Shown here one piece after another: positions 24,847 to 36,430 of a stretch of 64,000 nucleotides of DNA. A model generated the notes under the pieces. That model made no database searches, had not been told where the DNA came from, and worked only from the letters and a program-made list of their open reading frames with translations. Where the stretch lies: assembly GCA_933228675.1 (NCBI GenBank), contig OW121740.1:9865942-9929941 (forward strand). Direction: 5' to 3'. Made by a program: the position numbers and the translations under genes. Within the stretch, counting starts at the first letter, position 1. Every line of letters starts with the position of its first letter. This DNA is from Stomorhina lunata. Taxonomy: Eukaryota; Arthropoda; Insecta; Diptera; Rhiniidae.

Positions 24847-26567
24847 GTAGAGAAAATGTTCCTATAAAAAGCAATTTGAGATGAAAAATGCAATAGTTTC
24901 TTACATAAACCTCCATTAGAGAAAACGAGCTTAATTTGGTATAATTTCTAGTTGACTTCTCGTTCTCTATATAAAAAAGGCATTTAGACATGTTTTCCAT
25001 AACTTCTTACTATTTATATCGAAATAATACAGCAACATTGTCTATATACATATAAAAATATTTTTCGCAACATTTTTTTTTTTGGAACTACAACTTCTGC
25101 GTAATTTCTCATAATATCAATATTATAACAACAAGTCCACGTATATCCAGCAATATTTTTATTACTACATATAGCGTTGTTACAACAACAACTCCCGCTA
25201 CTAGTATATGTGTGTATGCAATTATATTTCTCCAGCAACATGTTTTCTGGTAGTATTTACTAAATACAAAATGTTTCTGAACCTGGCAACAATTCATATA
25301 AAGAAAATGTTGCTAGAGAAGGCAAATATCGGCAAAAAATAATATTTTCTTAATCACTAAAAACCCGATTTTCTCAATTGTAGGGTTAATTGAGTGAAAA
25401 TCACATTTTTCATTTGTGATCACTCCAAACTCTTAGTAAAAATCTAAATTTGTTAAAAGAAAAAATTTAATTCCTTAAATAAGACTTCGATTGTGAACAA
25501 GGAGCCTTTTTTGTGATATTATCTAATTCTGAGTTAAAGTCGATTTTATTGTAAAAACCTATAAATTATCTAAAGTCGTTTATAATTCCTTAAATAGGTT
25601 CCTATTGTGAAGAGGAGCTTCATTAGTGATCATATCTAATTATGAGTAAAAATGGAATTTTGGATGAAAAATTAAAAAAATTAAATTTTTTATTTTTTCC
25701 TTCTTCTCTTTTAATAAAATGTTGCTAAACCTGAAGCATTTGGCATATAAAATATGTTGCTGAACAAAGCCATATTTAGTGCATACAAAATGTTTCTAAG
25801 CAAGTCAAGTAAGTTATTATAATATTTATCATGTTCTTAGCCATATTCTTAGTAAAATAAGTCATAATGTTGCGAACCATATTATGTTGCTAGACTAGGC
25901 AATGTTTTTCTGTAAACCAATTGTTTATAAACAAGACAATCAATTCAATCTTAATTAATTAGCGGAAGGTAACATTTTAATTAAAAATATTGCTAAACGT
26001 AAATTTTTTGTTTATAGTGAATATGTTGCTAGACATGTATACCAAAAGTTCTTAAGCAACAACAATTAACAATTAATTTAATATTAATCATGTTCTTAGC
26101 CCAAATGTTGCTAGACAAGTCATTGTTTGTAGTGAAGTGAAATATAATGTTGCTAAACATGTTTTTCTAAGAATTTGTCTTCTGTAAACATTTTATGCTT
26201 CAGACAATAAAATTTGTCATAAAAAAATGTTGCTTAACATTTTTGTTTAAAAAATTTAATTTGTTAAGACATTTTTTTGTTGGATTTTTACGACTTTGGT
26301 TAATAGTTAAAAATACTTTTCATAGTAAATATGTTGCTAAACAAAATGCTCCCCAACAAGACAATTTATTTAATATTAATCATGTTCTTAGCCCAAATGT
26401 TTCTATACAAGTCATTGTTTATATGGAAATGTATTAGAATGTTGCTAAACAAGTTTTTCTATAAATTTGTTTTTTTGTAAACATATTTAGCTTAAAGCAA
26501 CATATTTTATATCTTTAAGAAAATGTTGCTAGAAAACTTTTGTAGACAAGTCATTGTTTGTAGGTCA

Positions 26568-26850
26568 ATAAGTGTTGCTAAACATGAATGTTGTTAAACA
26601 TGAATGCTGCTAAATATAAATGTTGCTAAACATGAATGTTGCTAAACATAAATGTTGCTAAACATGAATGTTGATAGACATGAATGTTGCTACATATGAA
26701 TGTTGCTAAACATGAATGTTACTAAACATGAATGTTGCTAAACATGAATGTTGCTTAACATGAATGTTGCTAAACATATATGTTGCTAAACATGAATGTT
26801 ACTAAACATGAATGTTGCTAAACATGATTGCTGGTAAACATGAATGTTGC
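26568..26850 (+). repeat. 16-bp minisatellite, block 1
   Basis: This is a tandem repeat of AATGTTGCTAAACATG (16 bp), about 17 copies, with frequent single-base changes (GTTACT, GTTGAT, GCTGCT). It arises from the surrounding ATGTTGC motif. Confidence 0.9.
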
Positions 26851-27249
26851 TAAATATGTTTTTGCACGAATTTGTTTTCTGTAAACATCTTAAGCAACAT
26901 TTTTTGTCATAAGGAAATGTTGCTAGAGACTTTATTAAAAAAAAAATTTTAAAACATTTTTATGTTTCTGCATATATGGGTAGTAGTAAAAAGTATTTTT
27001 TAAGTAAATTTGTTGCTAGACATGATGTATACAAAATGTTCTCAAACAATATATATATAATATGAACCATGTTCTTAGCCCAAATGTTTCTATACAAGTC
27101 AATGTTTATAGTGAAATGTGCCAAAAGTTTGCTAAACAAGTTTTTATACCAATTTGTTTTCACTAAACATTTTAAACTTAAAGCAACATTTTTTATCTTT
27201 AAGAAAATGTTGCTAAAAAACTTTTGTAGATATGTCATTATTTGTAGCA

Positions 27250-28195
27250 AATTGAGTGTTACTAAACATAAATGTTGCTAAGCATGAAAGTTACTAAACA
27301 TAAATGCTGCTAAATATGAATGTTTCTAAACATGAATGGTGTTAAATATGAATGTTGCTAAACATGAATGTTGCTAAACATGAAAGTTGATAAACATGAA
27401 TGTTGGTAAACATGAATGTTGCTAAGCATGAATGTTGCTAAACATGAATGTTGCTTAACATAAATGTTGCTAAACATGAATGTTGCTAAACATGAATGTT
27501 GCCAAACATGAATGTTGCTAAACATGAATGTTGCTTTACATAAATGTTGCTAAATATGAATGTTGGTAAACATGAATGTTGCTAAGCATGAATGTTGATA
27601 AACATAAATGTTGCTAAACATGAATGTTGCTAAGCATGAATGTTGCTAAACATGAAAGTTGATAAACATGAATGTTGGTAAACATGAATGTTGCTAAGCA
27701 TGAATGTTGCTAAACATAAATGTTGCTAAACATGAATGTTGCTTAACATAAATGTTGCTAAACATGAATGTTGCTTAACATAAATGTTACTAAACATGAA
27801 TGTTGCTAAACATGAATAATGCTTAACACAAATGTTACTAAATATGAATGTTGGTAAACATGAATGTTGCTAAGCATGAATGTTGCTAAACATAAATGTT
27901 GCTAAACATGAACGTTGCTAAACATGAATGTTGCTAAACATGAAAGTTGATAAACATGAATGTTGGTAAACATGAATGTTGCTAAGCATGAATGTTGCTA
28001 AACATAAATGTTGCTAAACATGAATGTTGCTTAACATAAATGTTGCTAAACATGAATGTTGCTTAACATAAATGTTGCTACACATGAATGTTGCTTAACA
28101 TAAATGTTGCTAAATATGAATGTTGCTAAACATGATTGCTGCTAAACATGATTGCTGCTAAACATGAATGTTGCTAAACATGAATATTGCTAAAC
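27250..28195 (+). repeat. 16-bp minisatellite, block 2, with higher-order structure
   Basis: About 59 copies of AATGTTGCTAAACATG and variants. A distinctive variant string starting TGAAAGTTGATAAACATG recurs at 27,381, 27,653 and 27,941. The spacings are 272 and 288 bp (17 and 18 units), showing duplication of multi-unit blocks. Confidence 0.92.
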
Positions 28196-28499
28196 ACGTT
28201 TTTCTACCAATTTGTTTCCTCTAAACATTTTTTTCAGAACATTTTTTTGTTAAGTCATTTGTTCAACATTTACGACTCTGTATAATATTAATCATGTTCT
28301 TAGCCCAAATGTAGATAATTCATTGTTTGTAGTTAAATGAGTCAGAATGTTCCTAAACTTGCTTTTCTAAGATACAAATTTCTAAAAACAATATAAGCTT
28401 AAATGGACATTTTTTTAACATAAACAACATGTTGCTAGAGTTTTTTTATATTCAACAAATTTTATTTGTAAAGTCATTTTTTTGATTTTTACGATTCTG

Positions 28500-30120
28500 C
28501 CTCTTTGGCTTGCAGTTAAAACCATAAAATATCCAAATTATTATAGAAAAACTTTAACTTTCTATTTGATCCCTCAGCAAAATGCTGCCACGAGTGTCAT
28601 GGTTTATTGTGCAGAAACATAAACTGATTTCAAGAAAAAAAAAGAATTATTTAACGGAAATAAAAAATTGTAAGTGAAAAGCAGATAAATTTAGTAAAAT
28701 CAAGCGAAAAAAATCACATAGAACAAGAATATATGAAATAGAGAAAAAACAGCAAAAATACGATATTTGGAGGAAAATTAAAATAATATAGAAAATGAAA
28801 GAAAAAAAAACCAATCCATGGAGAATGAAATGTACTCATTCATGTTAGCAGAAACAGCAACTAAGTTTCAATGAAATGTTGTTGGTGTGGTAATGGCAAA
28901 GTACTCTGGCAAAAGTAAAATCGAACAAAAAAAAAAAAAACTTAAAAAAAATATTGAAAATAAAAAAATCACGACAGAAGTTGATTGCAGACACCAGGTG
29001 CATGCTATCGATTTATTAATCTTTTGATGTTGGTTTATTGACAGGGTAAAAGTATTGTTTTCTACAACTTTTTTTCATATTTATTGCTGCTGCTGTTCTT
29101 TTTTTTTTTGTTATAGATTTCCAAATTCCCCATGCTTTCTGATTTTATTTCAATTTTTTTTTTCACATTTTTCCTAGATTCTGCTGAATACAAGTGATTT
29201 TTTTTTACTGGCTTTAGAGGGCAAAACAATGGGAAAAATCTCGGTACATCTTATAACGTTTTATGTTGAAGTCGTTTTTTTGTTTGTGTTCATTTTGTTG
29301 TTTTCATATTTTTTGAGAAATGTGTATGACATTTATTGTTTTAATTTAGAAATTTTGTTTGTGAGGCAAAGGAAGGAAAAGAAAAATAAATGGAAATAAA
29401 TCCAGAACAAATATGTTGAAATTTGCTTCATTAGAGTTGGGGCAGGCAGTCAAACAACAATAGCAGCAGCATCAGCTTAAAATTATGACAAATCACTTTT
29501 TGAAATAATTTTGCTAACAAATCACACAAAAAAATCTAAAATTTAAGTTATTAAAGCTTAAGCAAACCCCTTAAATTTCTTAAGAAAACCTTTATCATTA
29601 TACCCCAAAACTTAAATAGTTATTACTTACTTAAACCCTCTTTAACATTATGTCCTAGTTGTGATTAACTCTGTTTTATATCCCTAATTTGCATATTTTC
29701 TTTACCAAAAATATGTCCTTACCTTGTTCTAACCCAATTCTCCTCGCAATTTGCTAGAAAATTAAATTCTTTACATTTTAACTAAAATTTTATAAATTTT
29801 AAAACTTCTCTTTCTCATATCAAATGAGGACTTTGTAAAGGACTTTGTAATCACCACTTTAAAATTCATAAACATTTTGAAATCTATTTGGCATATTATG
29901 GTTGTAAGTAAAATATTGATATATACAAATCTTCTTGCCAAATTTGTATATGGATTCGAACCACATAAATTTATGTTTCGAAATAATTTAAACAGTCAAG
30001 CACAAGCATAGAAATCAAAATACATACAAGCTCAGGCATACATACACATATATACATACATACATACGCACTTATATTAAGCTTCAATGTATTTGTGATT
30101 TAGAACTATTTGAGTTAAAT
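28500..30120. other. AT-rich non-coding spacer within the ATGTTGC zone
   Basis: No gene was seen. It holds poly-A and poly-T runs, a TACATA microsatellite near 30,030-30,070, and general AT-rich sequence resembling fly intronic DNA. The ATGTTGC motif is nearly absent. Confidence 0.55.
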
Positions 30121-30378
30121 CAGGGATGACCTATAATTAAGGCAACATTTGTTGTGTAGAAAGTCTTTATCTAAGTTCATGGCAACTGAAACATGCTTGA
30201 AACTGAAACATTTTTCTATATAAAATTTGTTTCCACAAAAATCCGAGTAAAAAATAATTTTTGGGTACAAGATTTAAAAAAAATCTAAATTTTTTGTATT
30301 ACCTTTTCCTTTTAATAGAATATAAACAATTGGCATATTTAATATGTTGCTAAACAATGTCACATTTAATGTTTACAA

Positions 30379-31022
30379 AATGTTTGTAAACAAGTCATTA
30401 TGTTATTATAATATCTTTCACGTTCTTATCCCAAATGTTTCCAAAAAAAATCATTGTTTGTTATATGCCAAAATGTTGCTAACATCTTAATGTTGCTAGT
30501 GCAGGCAATGTTTTTGTGTCAACAAAATGTTTATAAACAAAATATTAGTTTAATGTTGATCACTAAATCAAGGTTATATTTTTGTAAAAAATGTTGCTAG
30601 ATATCAAATATATTTATGGGTGAATATGTTGTTAGACTTGCTAAACATGAATGCTGCTAAATACAAATGTTGCTAAACATGAATGTTGCTAAACATAAAT
30701 GTTGATAAAAATGAATGTTGCTAAACATGAATGTTGCTAAACATGAATGTTGCTAAACATAATGTTTCTAAACAAGTCAATTATATTATTATAATATTTT
30801 TCAGGTTCTTATCCCAAATGTTTCTAAAAAAATTATTGTTTGTAATATGCCAAAATGTTGCTTACATCTTAATGTTGCTAGTGCAGGCAATGTTTTTGTG
30901 TCAACAAAATGCTTATAAACAAAATATTAGTTTAATGTTGATCACTAAATCAAGTTTATATTTTTATAAAAAATGTTGCTAGACATTAAATATTTTTATG
31001 AGTGAATATGTTGTTAGACTTG
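30379..31022 (+). repeat. Direct duplication, offset ~382 bp, with a 16-bp minisatellite between copies
   Basis: Copy 1 (about 30,379-30,640) and copy 2 (about 30,760-31,022) share long nearly identical blocks, such as GTGCAGGCAATGTTTTTGTG at about 30,499 and 30,881. Between them lies a short run of the AATGTTGCTAAACATG minisatellite (about 30,640-30,770). Confidence 0.85.
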
Positions 31023-32686
31023 ATGTATACAAAATGTTCTGAAACAAGACAATTGAACTAATATTAAAAATGTTCTTAGCCCAAATTTTTCTAGACAAGT
31101 CATGGTTGGTAGTAAAATGATCAAACATGTTGCGAACCATGTTATGTTGCTAGACTAGGCAATGTTTTTCTGTAAAAAAACAAAACAATTTGTTTAATGT
31201 TTATTAATAAAGCAAAAGTTTTGGCTAGACATGAAATATTTTTCAAATCAAATATGTTGCTAGACAAGATGTATACAAAATGATCTCAAACAAGATAATG
31301 AATTTAATATTAATCATGTTTCTAGACAATAAATTGTTTTTAGTTAAATAGGCCAAAATGTTGCTCTTAAAACAAAATATGTATAAACAAGACAATTAAT
31401 TTTTGTATATCGTAAAATGAAGTTAATACTTTTATTAAAGATGTCGCAAGACATGAAATGTTGCTAAACAAGATATATACAAAATGTTCTTAAACAAGAT
31501 AAATAATTTAATATTAATCACGTTCTTATCCCAAATGTTTCTAGACAACTCATTATTTGTAATGAAATGAGCCAGAATGTTGCGAACAATGTTATGTTGC
31601 TAGACTAGTCAATAATTTTCTATAAAGAAGACAATTAAATTAATATTGATTATGTTCTTAGCCAAATATTGTACACAATTCATAGTTTATAGTGAAATTA
31701 GTTAGAATGTTGCAAACCATGTTATGTTGCTAGACTTTGCAATGTTTTTATGTAAACATAATGTTTATAAACCTAACAATTAACTTAATAATTACTGATA
31801 AACAAGTAAAACTAGGTATGATTTTAACAAAAATTGTTGCTAGACATGAAATATTTTTCATACCAAATATGTTGCTAGACAAGATGTATACAAAATGTTC
31901 TCAAAAAAGACAATTAATTTAATAATAATCAAATTGTTAGCCCAAATGTTTCTAGACAATTCATAGTTTGTAGTGAAATGAGTCAAAATGTTGCAAACCT
32001 TGTTATGTTGCTAGACTAAGCAATATTGTTCCATAAACAAAATGTTTATAAACACAAGAAATTATTTATTGCTAAAAATTGTTGGTAGACATGAAATGTG
32101 TTTCATACTAAATATGTTGGTAGACAAGATGTATACAAAATGTTCTCAAACAAGACAACAGTAAAATTTTGACTAAAAATGTTGCAAGACATGAACAATT
32201 TTTAGAAGTAAATATGTATACAAAATGTACTAAAACAAGACAATTAATTTAATATTAATCATGTTCTTAGCCCAAATGTTTCTAGACAATTCACTGAACA
32301 GGGTTTTCTTATTCAGCAACATTTTCAATATAGAAAAAGGTACCTACCTTTTCACATGAAATATGTTATTCTATCTTGCAACATTTTATTTATGAAATTT
32401 ATTGACTTCTATTGCAAGATTTCCTATATAGAAGATCTTCTCAATCTAGCAACATTTTATCTAACTGAAATGTTACATTATCTTAGAAACATTTCCATTC
32501 TGAAAAATGTTGCCAAGTGAAAGACTTCCTGTGAAAAAAATTTTGTCTATTTTATTGGTTAATCACGATTTTGCTATCTTAAGTGGAGAAAATTGTTTAT
32601 CTAGATAATATTTTAAATTGTTCATACACATGATGCACTGGCAACATGTTTTATGTTGAAAAAGTTTCTTGACTTTAAAGCATATA

Positions 32687-32723
32687 TCGGGTGTTTTTTA
32701 TTGAGGTATAGAACTTTAAGTTG
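32687..32723 (+). repeat. Left terminal inverted repeat of the mariner element
   Basis: It pairs with 33,934-33,970. Mismatches include the two outermost bases, the T-run region and the AACTTTAAGTTG versus AGCTTCGAATTG segment. Confidence 0.85.
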
Positions 32724-32798
32724 GCATCACTTTTTTAACTGGCGGCCATTTTGTCAGCTGTCAAGTGATTAATATTTAGTTTGGTTTGCCATTTCATC

Positions 32799-33884
32799 AT
32801 GAACAGGTTGACAAAAGAACAACGCTTGCAAATCGTGCAAATTTATTTCGAAAATAATGGTTCAGTTCGCGAAGTTTACCGCAAGCTCCGTCCATTTTAT
32901 GGTCGACATAATCGTCCATCAGAGCAATTAATTCGGTTAACCATGGATCGTTTTCGCACTACGTTTACTCTATGTGATAATACGCATCCGCAGCGACGTC
33001 GAACAGTGCGCACCGAAGAAACAATTGCCGCTGTAGAGCAAAGTGTTGAAGAGGACCCGAATGAATCGATTCGCCACCGTGCACAGCAATTGGAGCTTTG
33101 TCCATCAACTTTATGGAAGACTTTGCGTAAAGATCTTGGCTTGCGACCTTACAAGATCCAGCATGTGCAAGAATTAAAGCCGCGAGACCATGCAATGCGT
33201 CGTGATTTTGGTGTATGGGCCGAAAATGAGATTGATCTCGATGCTGATTTTCATCGCAAAATTTTGTTCAGTGATGAGGCTCATTTTTGGTTGAATGGCT
33301 ACGTCAACAAGCAAAATTGCCGCATTTGGGGTGAAGAGAATCCACATGAGGCCCTTGAGACGCCATTACATCCACAAAAACTGACAGTTTGGTGTGCTCT
33401 ATGGGCTGGTGGAGTCATTGGGCCATACTTCTTCCGAAATAATGCTGGAGAGTCAGTTATCATAAATGGAGACCGGTATAGAGCCATGATAACCGACTAT
33501 TTTGTTCCCCAATTGGATGGCATGAATGTGGATGAGTTGTGGTTCCAACAAAACGGCGCTACATGTCACACAGCGCACGTCACAATTGATTTATTGAAGG
33601 AAACACTCGATGAGCGCATAATTTCGCGGAATGGACCTGTCAATTGGCCACCAAGATCGTGCGATTTGACACCACTGGATTATTTTCTTTGGGGATATGT
33701 GAAGTCGCTCGTCTACGCCAACAAACCAGAAACGTTAGGGGACTTGAAAGCCAACATTCGTGGCGTTGTTGCCAACATACGGCCCCATATGCTCGAAAAA
33801 GTAGTTCAAAATTGGACCTGTAGAATTGGCTTTATTCGAGCCAGCCGCGGCGGCCACATGCCCGAAATCATATTTAAACATTAA
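32799..33884 (+). CDS. Mariner-family (DD41D) transposase, catalytic D-to-N change
   Basis: A 361-residue transposase, a normal length for Tc1/mariner enzymes, which bind the element ends in the nucleus and cut and paste the DNA. I chose the ATG at 32,799. The frame is open for six codons upstream but only from a TTG. Residues about 4-55 (LTKEQRLQIVQIYFENNGSV onward) form a first helix-turn-helix-like region. Residues about 73-121 (ESIRHRAQQLELCPSTLWKT at 89-108) form a second. The catalytic domain shows D159 in LFSDEAHFWLNG, N252 in WFQQNGATCHTA, and D294 in LTPLDYFLWG. The spacing between positions 252 and 294 is 41 residues, which defines the DD41D type. Related insect transposases have D at 252, so this copy probably lacks strand-cleavage activity although the frame is intact. 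It may still bind its ends. There are no introns, frameshifts or internal stops. Confidence 0.93.
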   Translation: MNRLTKEQRLQIVQIYFENNGSVREVYRKLRPFYGRHNRPSEQLIRLTMDRFRTTFTLCDNTHPQRRRTVRTEETIAAVEQSVEEDPNESIRHRAQQLELCPSTLWKTLRKDLGLRPYKIQHVQELKPRDHAMRRDFGVWAENEIDLDADFHRKILFSDEAHFWLNGYVNKQNCRIWGEENPHEALETPLHPQKLTVWCALWAGGVIGPYFFRNNAGESVIINGDRYRAMITDYFVPQLDGMNVDELWFQQNGATCHTAHVTIDLLKETLDERIISRNGPVNWPPRSCDLTPLDYFLWGYVKSLVYANKPETLGDLKANIRGVVANIRPHMLEKVVQNWTCRIGFIRASRGGHMPEIIFKH

Positions 33885-33904
33885 TGGTATAAAATTATCC
33901 TTCC

Positions 33905-33910
33905 AATAAA
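33905..33910 (+). promoter_or_regulatory. Candidate polyadenylation signal of the transposase
   Basis: AATAAA lies 20 bp after the transposase stop and inside the element, a plausible poly(A) signal. In DNA this AT-rich the hexamer is also frequent by chance. Confidence 0.4.
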
Positions 33911-33933
33911 AACGATTTTCTTGTATTTTATTT

Positions 33934-33970
33934 CAATTCGAAGCTCTATACCTCTAAAAAAAACACCCAT
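33934..33970 (-). repeat. Right terminal inverted repeat of the mariner element
   Basis: It is the reverse complement partner of 32,687-32,723 and is followed directly by TA. Confidence 0.85.
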
Positions 33971-33972
33971 TA

Positions 33973-36430
33973 TAAAACTTCTGAAAATTTGTGGCGTAGA
34001 AAAGTTGTTCATATAGAAAATAAAAATAAGTGGCTTTAGAGAAAATGTTGATAACATTTTTTTTATGGAAAATGTTGCTTTATGTGGCAACATTTCTCAT
34101 ACCAAAGATTTTTTATAACAATCAACAAAAATGGGTATAACAACATTATTTATATAATAAATGTTGCTATAAACTATTTTGTTTCCAAAACTGTTTGTGT
34201 ACAAAATCTTGCCTGAAAAAGCAACATTTTTCTTAAAGCATATGTTGCTTAATAACCATTTTTGTATAGAAATAGTATTACACAATTTTCATACAAAATG
34301 TTGCTTAATAGGGGAACAAGTTTTGTAATGAAAATGTTGCTAGACAAGACATATTTTTTTTTGTATAGAAATTATGGCTTAAAATGTTTTGTTTTCTACT
34401 TCAATAAAATAGATTTAAACTTCAAACATTTTTTTCTTTCAGGCAGTATTTTTGTATAGAAAACCTCTTGGCAACATTTATCATATCGAATTGGTTGAAG
34501 CAACATTACTTAAATACGAAATGTTGCCTGACTATATACCATTTTTTTATTTTCATTTTCATTTTTTTCTTGGAGAAAATGTTGTTCAAGAAGATATGAA
34601 AAATTTGTTTCTGAAAATGTTGCTAAGTGAAGCAACATGCTTTTTAGGGCTTAAAATGTTTAGATTTTTGTTAAATAAAATATATTAATAGATTTCAAAT
34701 TTTAGGGAAATTTTTCTTCAACAAGACAGTATTTTTGTTTAGAAAACCTCATGGCAACATTTTTTAAATTAAAGGTGTTTCTCAACAAGTTGATTAAAAA
34801 ATCATTATTTATACCAGAAACGTTGCCTGACTACAAAATATTTTCTTATAAACAATTTTATTTTTCATTTTCAACATTTTTTGCTTACAAAATGTTGCAA
34901 TATGTTTTCTAAAGCAAATGTTGCTCAATAGCTATTTTTGTATAAAAACATTTTTTATCACGGCAACATTTTTCATAGAGAAAGTGTTGCTTGAAAAGAC
35001 ATGACAAAATTTGTTTCTAAGAAATGTTGATAAGCAATACAATATGTTTTGTAAAGAAAATGTTGCTAGATTAAATTTTGTATAAAAATTAAGACTTAAA
35101 ATGTTTTAGTTTTTCCTTTAAGAGAATAAATTAATAGATTTAAACTTGTAAGACATTTTTTCTTTAATAAGGCAGTATTTTTGTAAAGAAATCTGGCAAC
35201 ATTTATCATAGCGAAAATGTTTCTCAACAAATTGGTTGCATCATTATTATTATTAAATGTTGAATGACTACGCAACAATTACACAAACAATTTTATTTTT
35301 TATTTCAAACATTTTATATTTACAAAATGTTGCAACATCTTTTCTTAAACAAATGTTGCTTAAAATGCACTTTTGTATAAAATGTTTTTTACATGGAAAC
35401 ATTTTTCAATAGTAAAACGTTGCTCAAAAAGACGTAACAAAATTTGTTTCTAAAAAATGTTGCCAAGTAAGGCAACATGTTTTTTAAAGAAAATGTTGCT
35501 ATACAAGTCATTTTTTTGCATAGAAATTAAGGTTTAATATGTAAAAGTTTCTTTTTAAATAGAATAGATTAATAGATTTAAACTTCGAAGAAATTTTTTC
35601 TTTATTAAGGCAATATTTTTGTAAAGAAAACTGGCAACATTTACCATGCCGAAGATGTTTCTCAGAAAATTGTTGAAATATTATTTTAACAAGAAATATT
35701 GCCTGACTACGCAACATTATCTAACAAACAATTTTATTTTTCATTTCCTACATTTTTTGTATACAAAATGTTGCAATATGTTTTCTAAAGCGTGTTGCTC
35801 TGCAGCCATTTTTTGTATAAAAACATTTTTTAGCTTGGCAACATTTTTCACAGACTCGAAAAGATAAAGTTTGTTTTTCTAAGAAATGTTGCTAAGTAAG
35901 GCAACATGTTTTGTAAAGAAAATGTTGCTAAATAAGACATATTTTTTTTATAAAAAATATCGCTTTAAAATGTCTAATGAAAAGGTGTCTAAGCTTCTAA
36001 GAAAATTTTGGGGTATTTTGTGTGGAAAACCTCCTGGCAACATTTTTGATACTGAAGATGTTTCTAAACAAATAAAAAAAATGGTTTAAATAACATTATT
36101 TATGTGAGAAATGTTTCTTGGCTTTATAACATTATTTTATAAACATTTTTTTTGATTTCCTAAATGTTGATAATGTTGCCTGCAACATGTTTCCTAAAGC
36201 AAATGTTGCTCAGAATCAATTTTTCTAAAGAAAAGACTATTTGATATGGCAACATTTTGCTCAAGAAGCCATGGCAAAATTTGTTTCTCAAAAATGTTGC
36301 TAAGTAAGACAACATGTTTCTTAGAGATGTTGCTTAATAAGGCAACATGTTTTGTAAAGAAAAATGTTGCTAGACATCTTATAATGTTTTGTACAGAAAA
36401 TATCAAAGTTTTCTCCTACCTGCTTTAATA
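33973..36430. repeat. ATGTTGC/GCAACAT zone, middle part, ~440-bp tandem units
   Basis: Blocks recur in order: AGATTTAAACTT, a GGCAGTATTTTTGTA-like block, CTGGCAACATTT, GACTACGCAACA and AATGTTGCAAYATSTTTTCT. The AGATTT(A/C)AA anchor lies at about 34,411, 34,690, 35,136 and 35,574, giving one shortened unit (about 279 bp) and two units of about 440 bp. Plus-strand ATGTTGC and minus-strand GCAACAT are mixed, giving small hairpins such as ATGTTGCC/GGCAACAT at 35,457-35,478. The many 60-80-codon frames are incidental. Confidence 0.75.

Larger units (their letters stand above)
24780..32686. repeat. ATGTTGC-motif repeat zone, left part
   Basis: ATGTTGCTA(G/A)ACAAG-like motifs recur every 15-60 bp, mostly on the plus strand. 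They are embedded in longer repeated blocks such as TGTTCTTAGCCCAAATGTT (about 26,090, 26,385, 27,073, 28,297, 31,068 and 32,263) and AAATATGTTGCTAGACAAGA. These form degenerate complex tandem units of a few hundred bases. The section 28,500-30,120 is largely free of the motif and looks like ordinary non-coding DNA. ORFs here are short and read through repeats. Confidence 0.8.
32687..33970 (+). mobile_element. Mariner-superfamily element, DD41D (rosa-like), full length
   Basis: A 1,284-bp element flanked by TA on both sides (32,685-32,686 and 33,971-33,972), as expected for Tc1/mariner insertion. It has imperfect terminal inverted repeats of about 37 bp. The left end reads TCGGGTGTTTTTTATTGAGG and the right end, reverse complemented, reads ATGGGTGTTTTTTTTAGAGG. 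Both continue with TATAGA(A/G)CTT. It holds one transposase gene on the plus strand. Base composition is clearly less AT-rich than its surroundings. It sits inside the degenerate ATGTTGC zone. Intact frame and ends suggest a fairly recent insertion. The rosa-like assignment rests on catalytic spacing. Confidence 0.92.

Noticed and set aside
32781..32798. Upstream extension of the transposase from a TTG
   Set aside because: Eukaryotic initiation at TTG is unlikely, and the ATG at 32,799 gives a normal-length protein starting MNRLTKEQ.
32965..33487. Minus-strand frames of 76 and 62 codons within the transposase
   Set aside because: They are shadows of the real plus-strand gene with no motif of their own.
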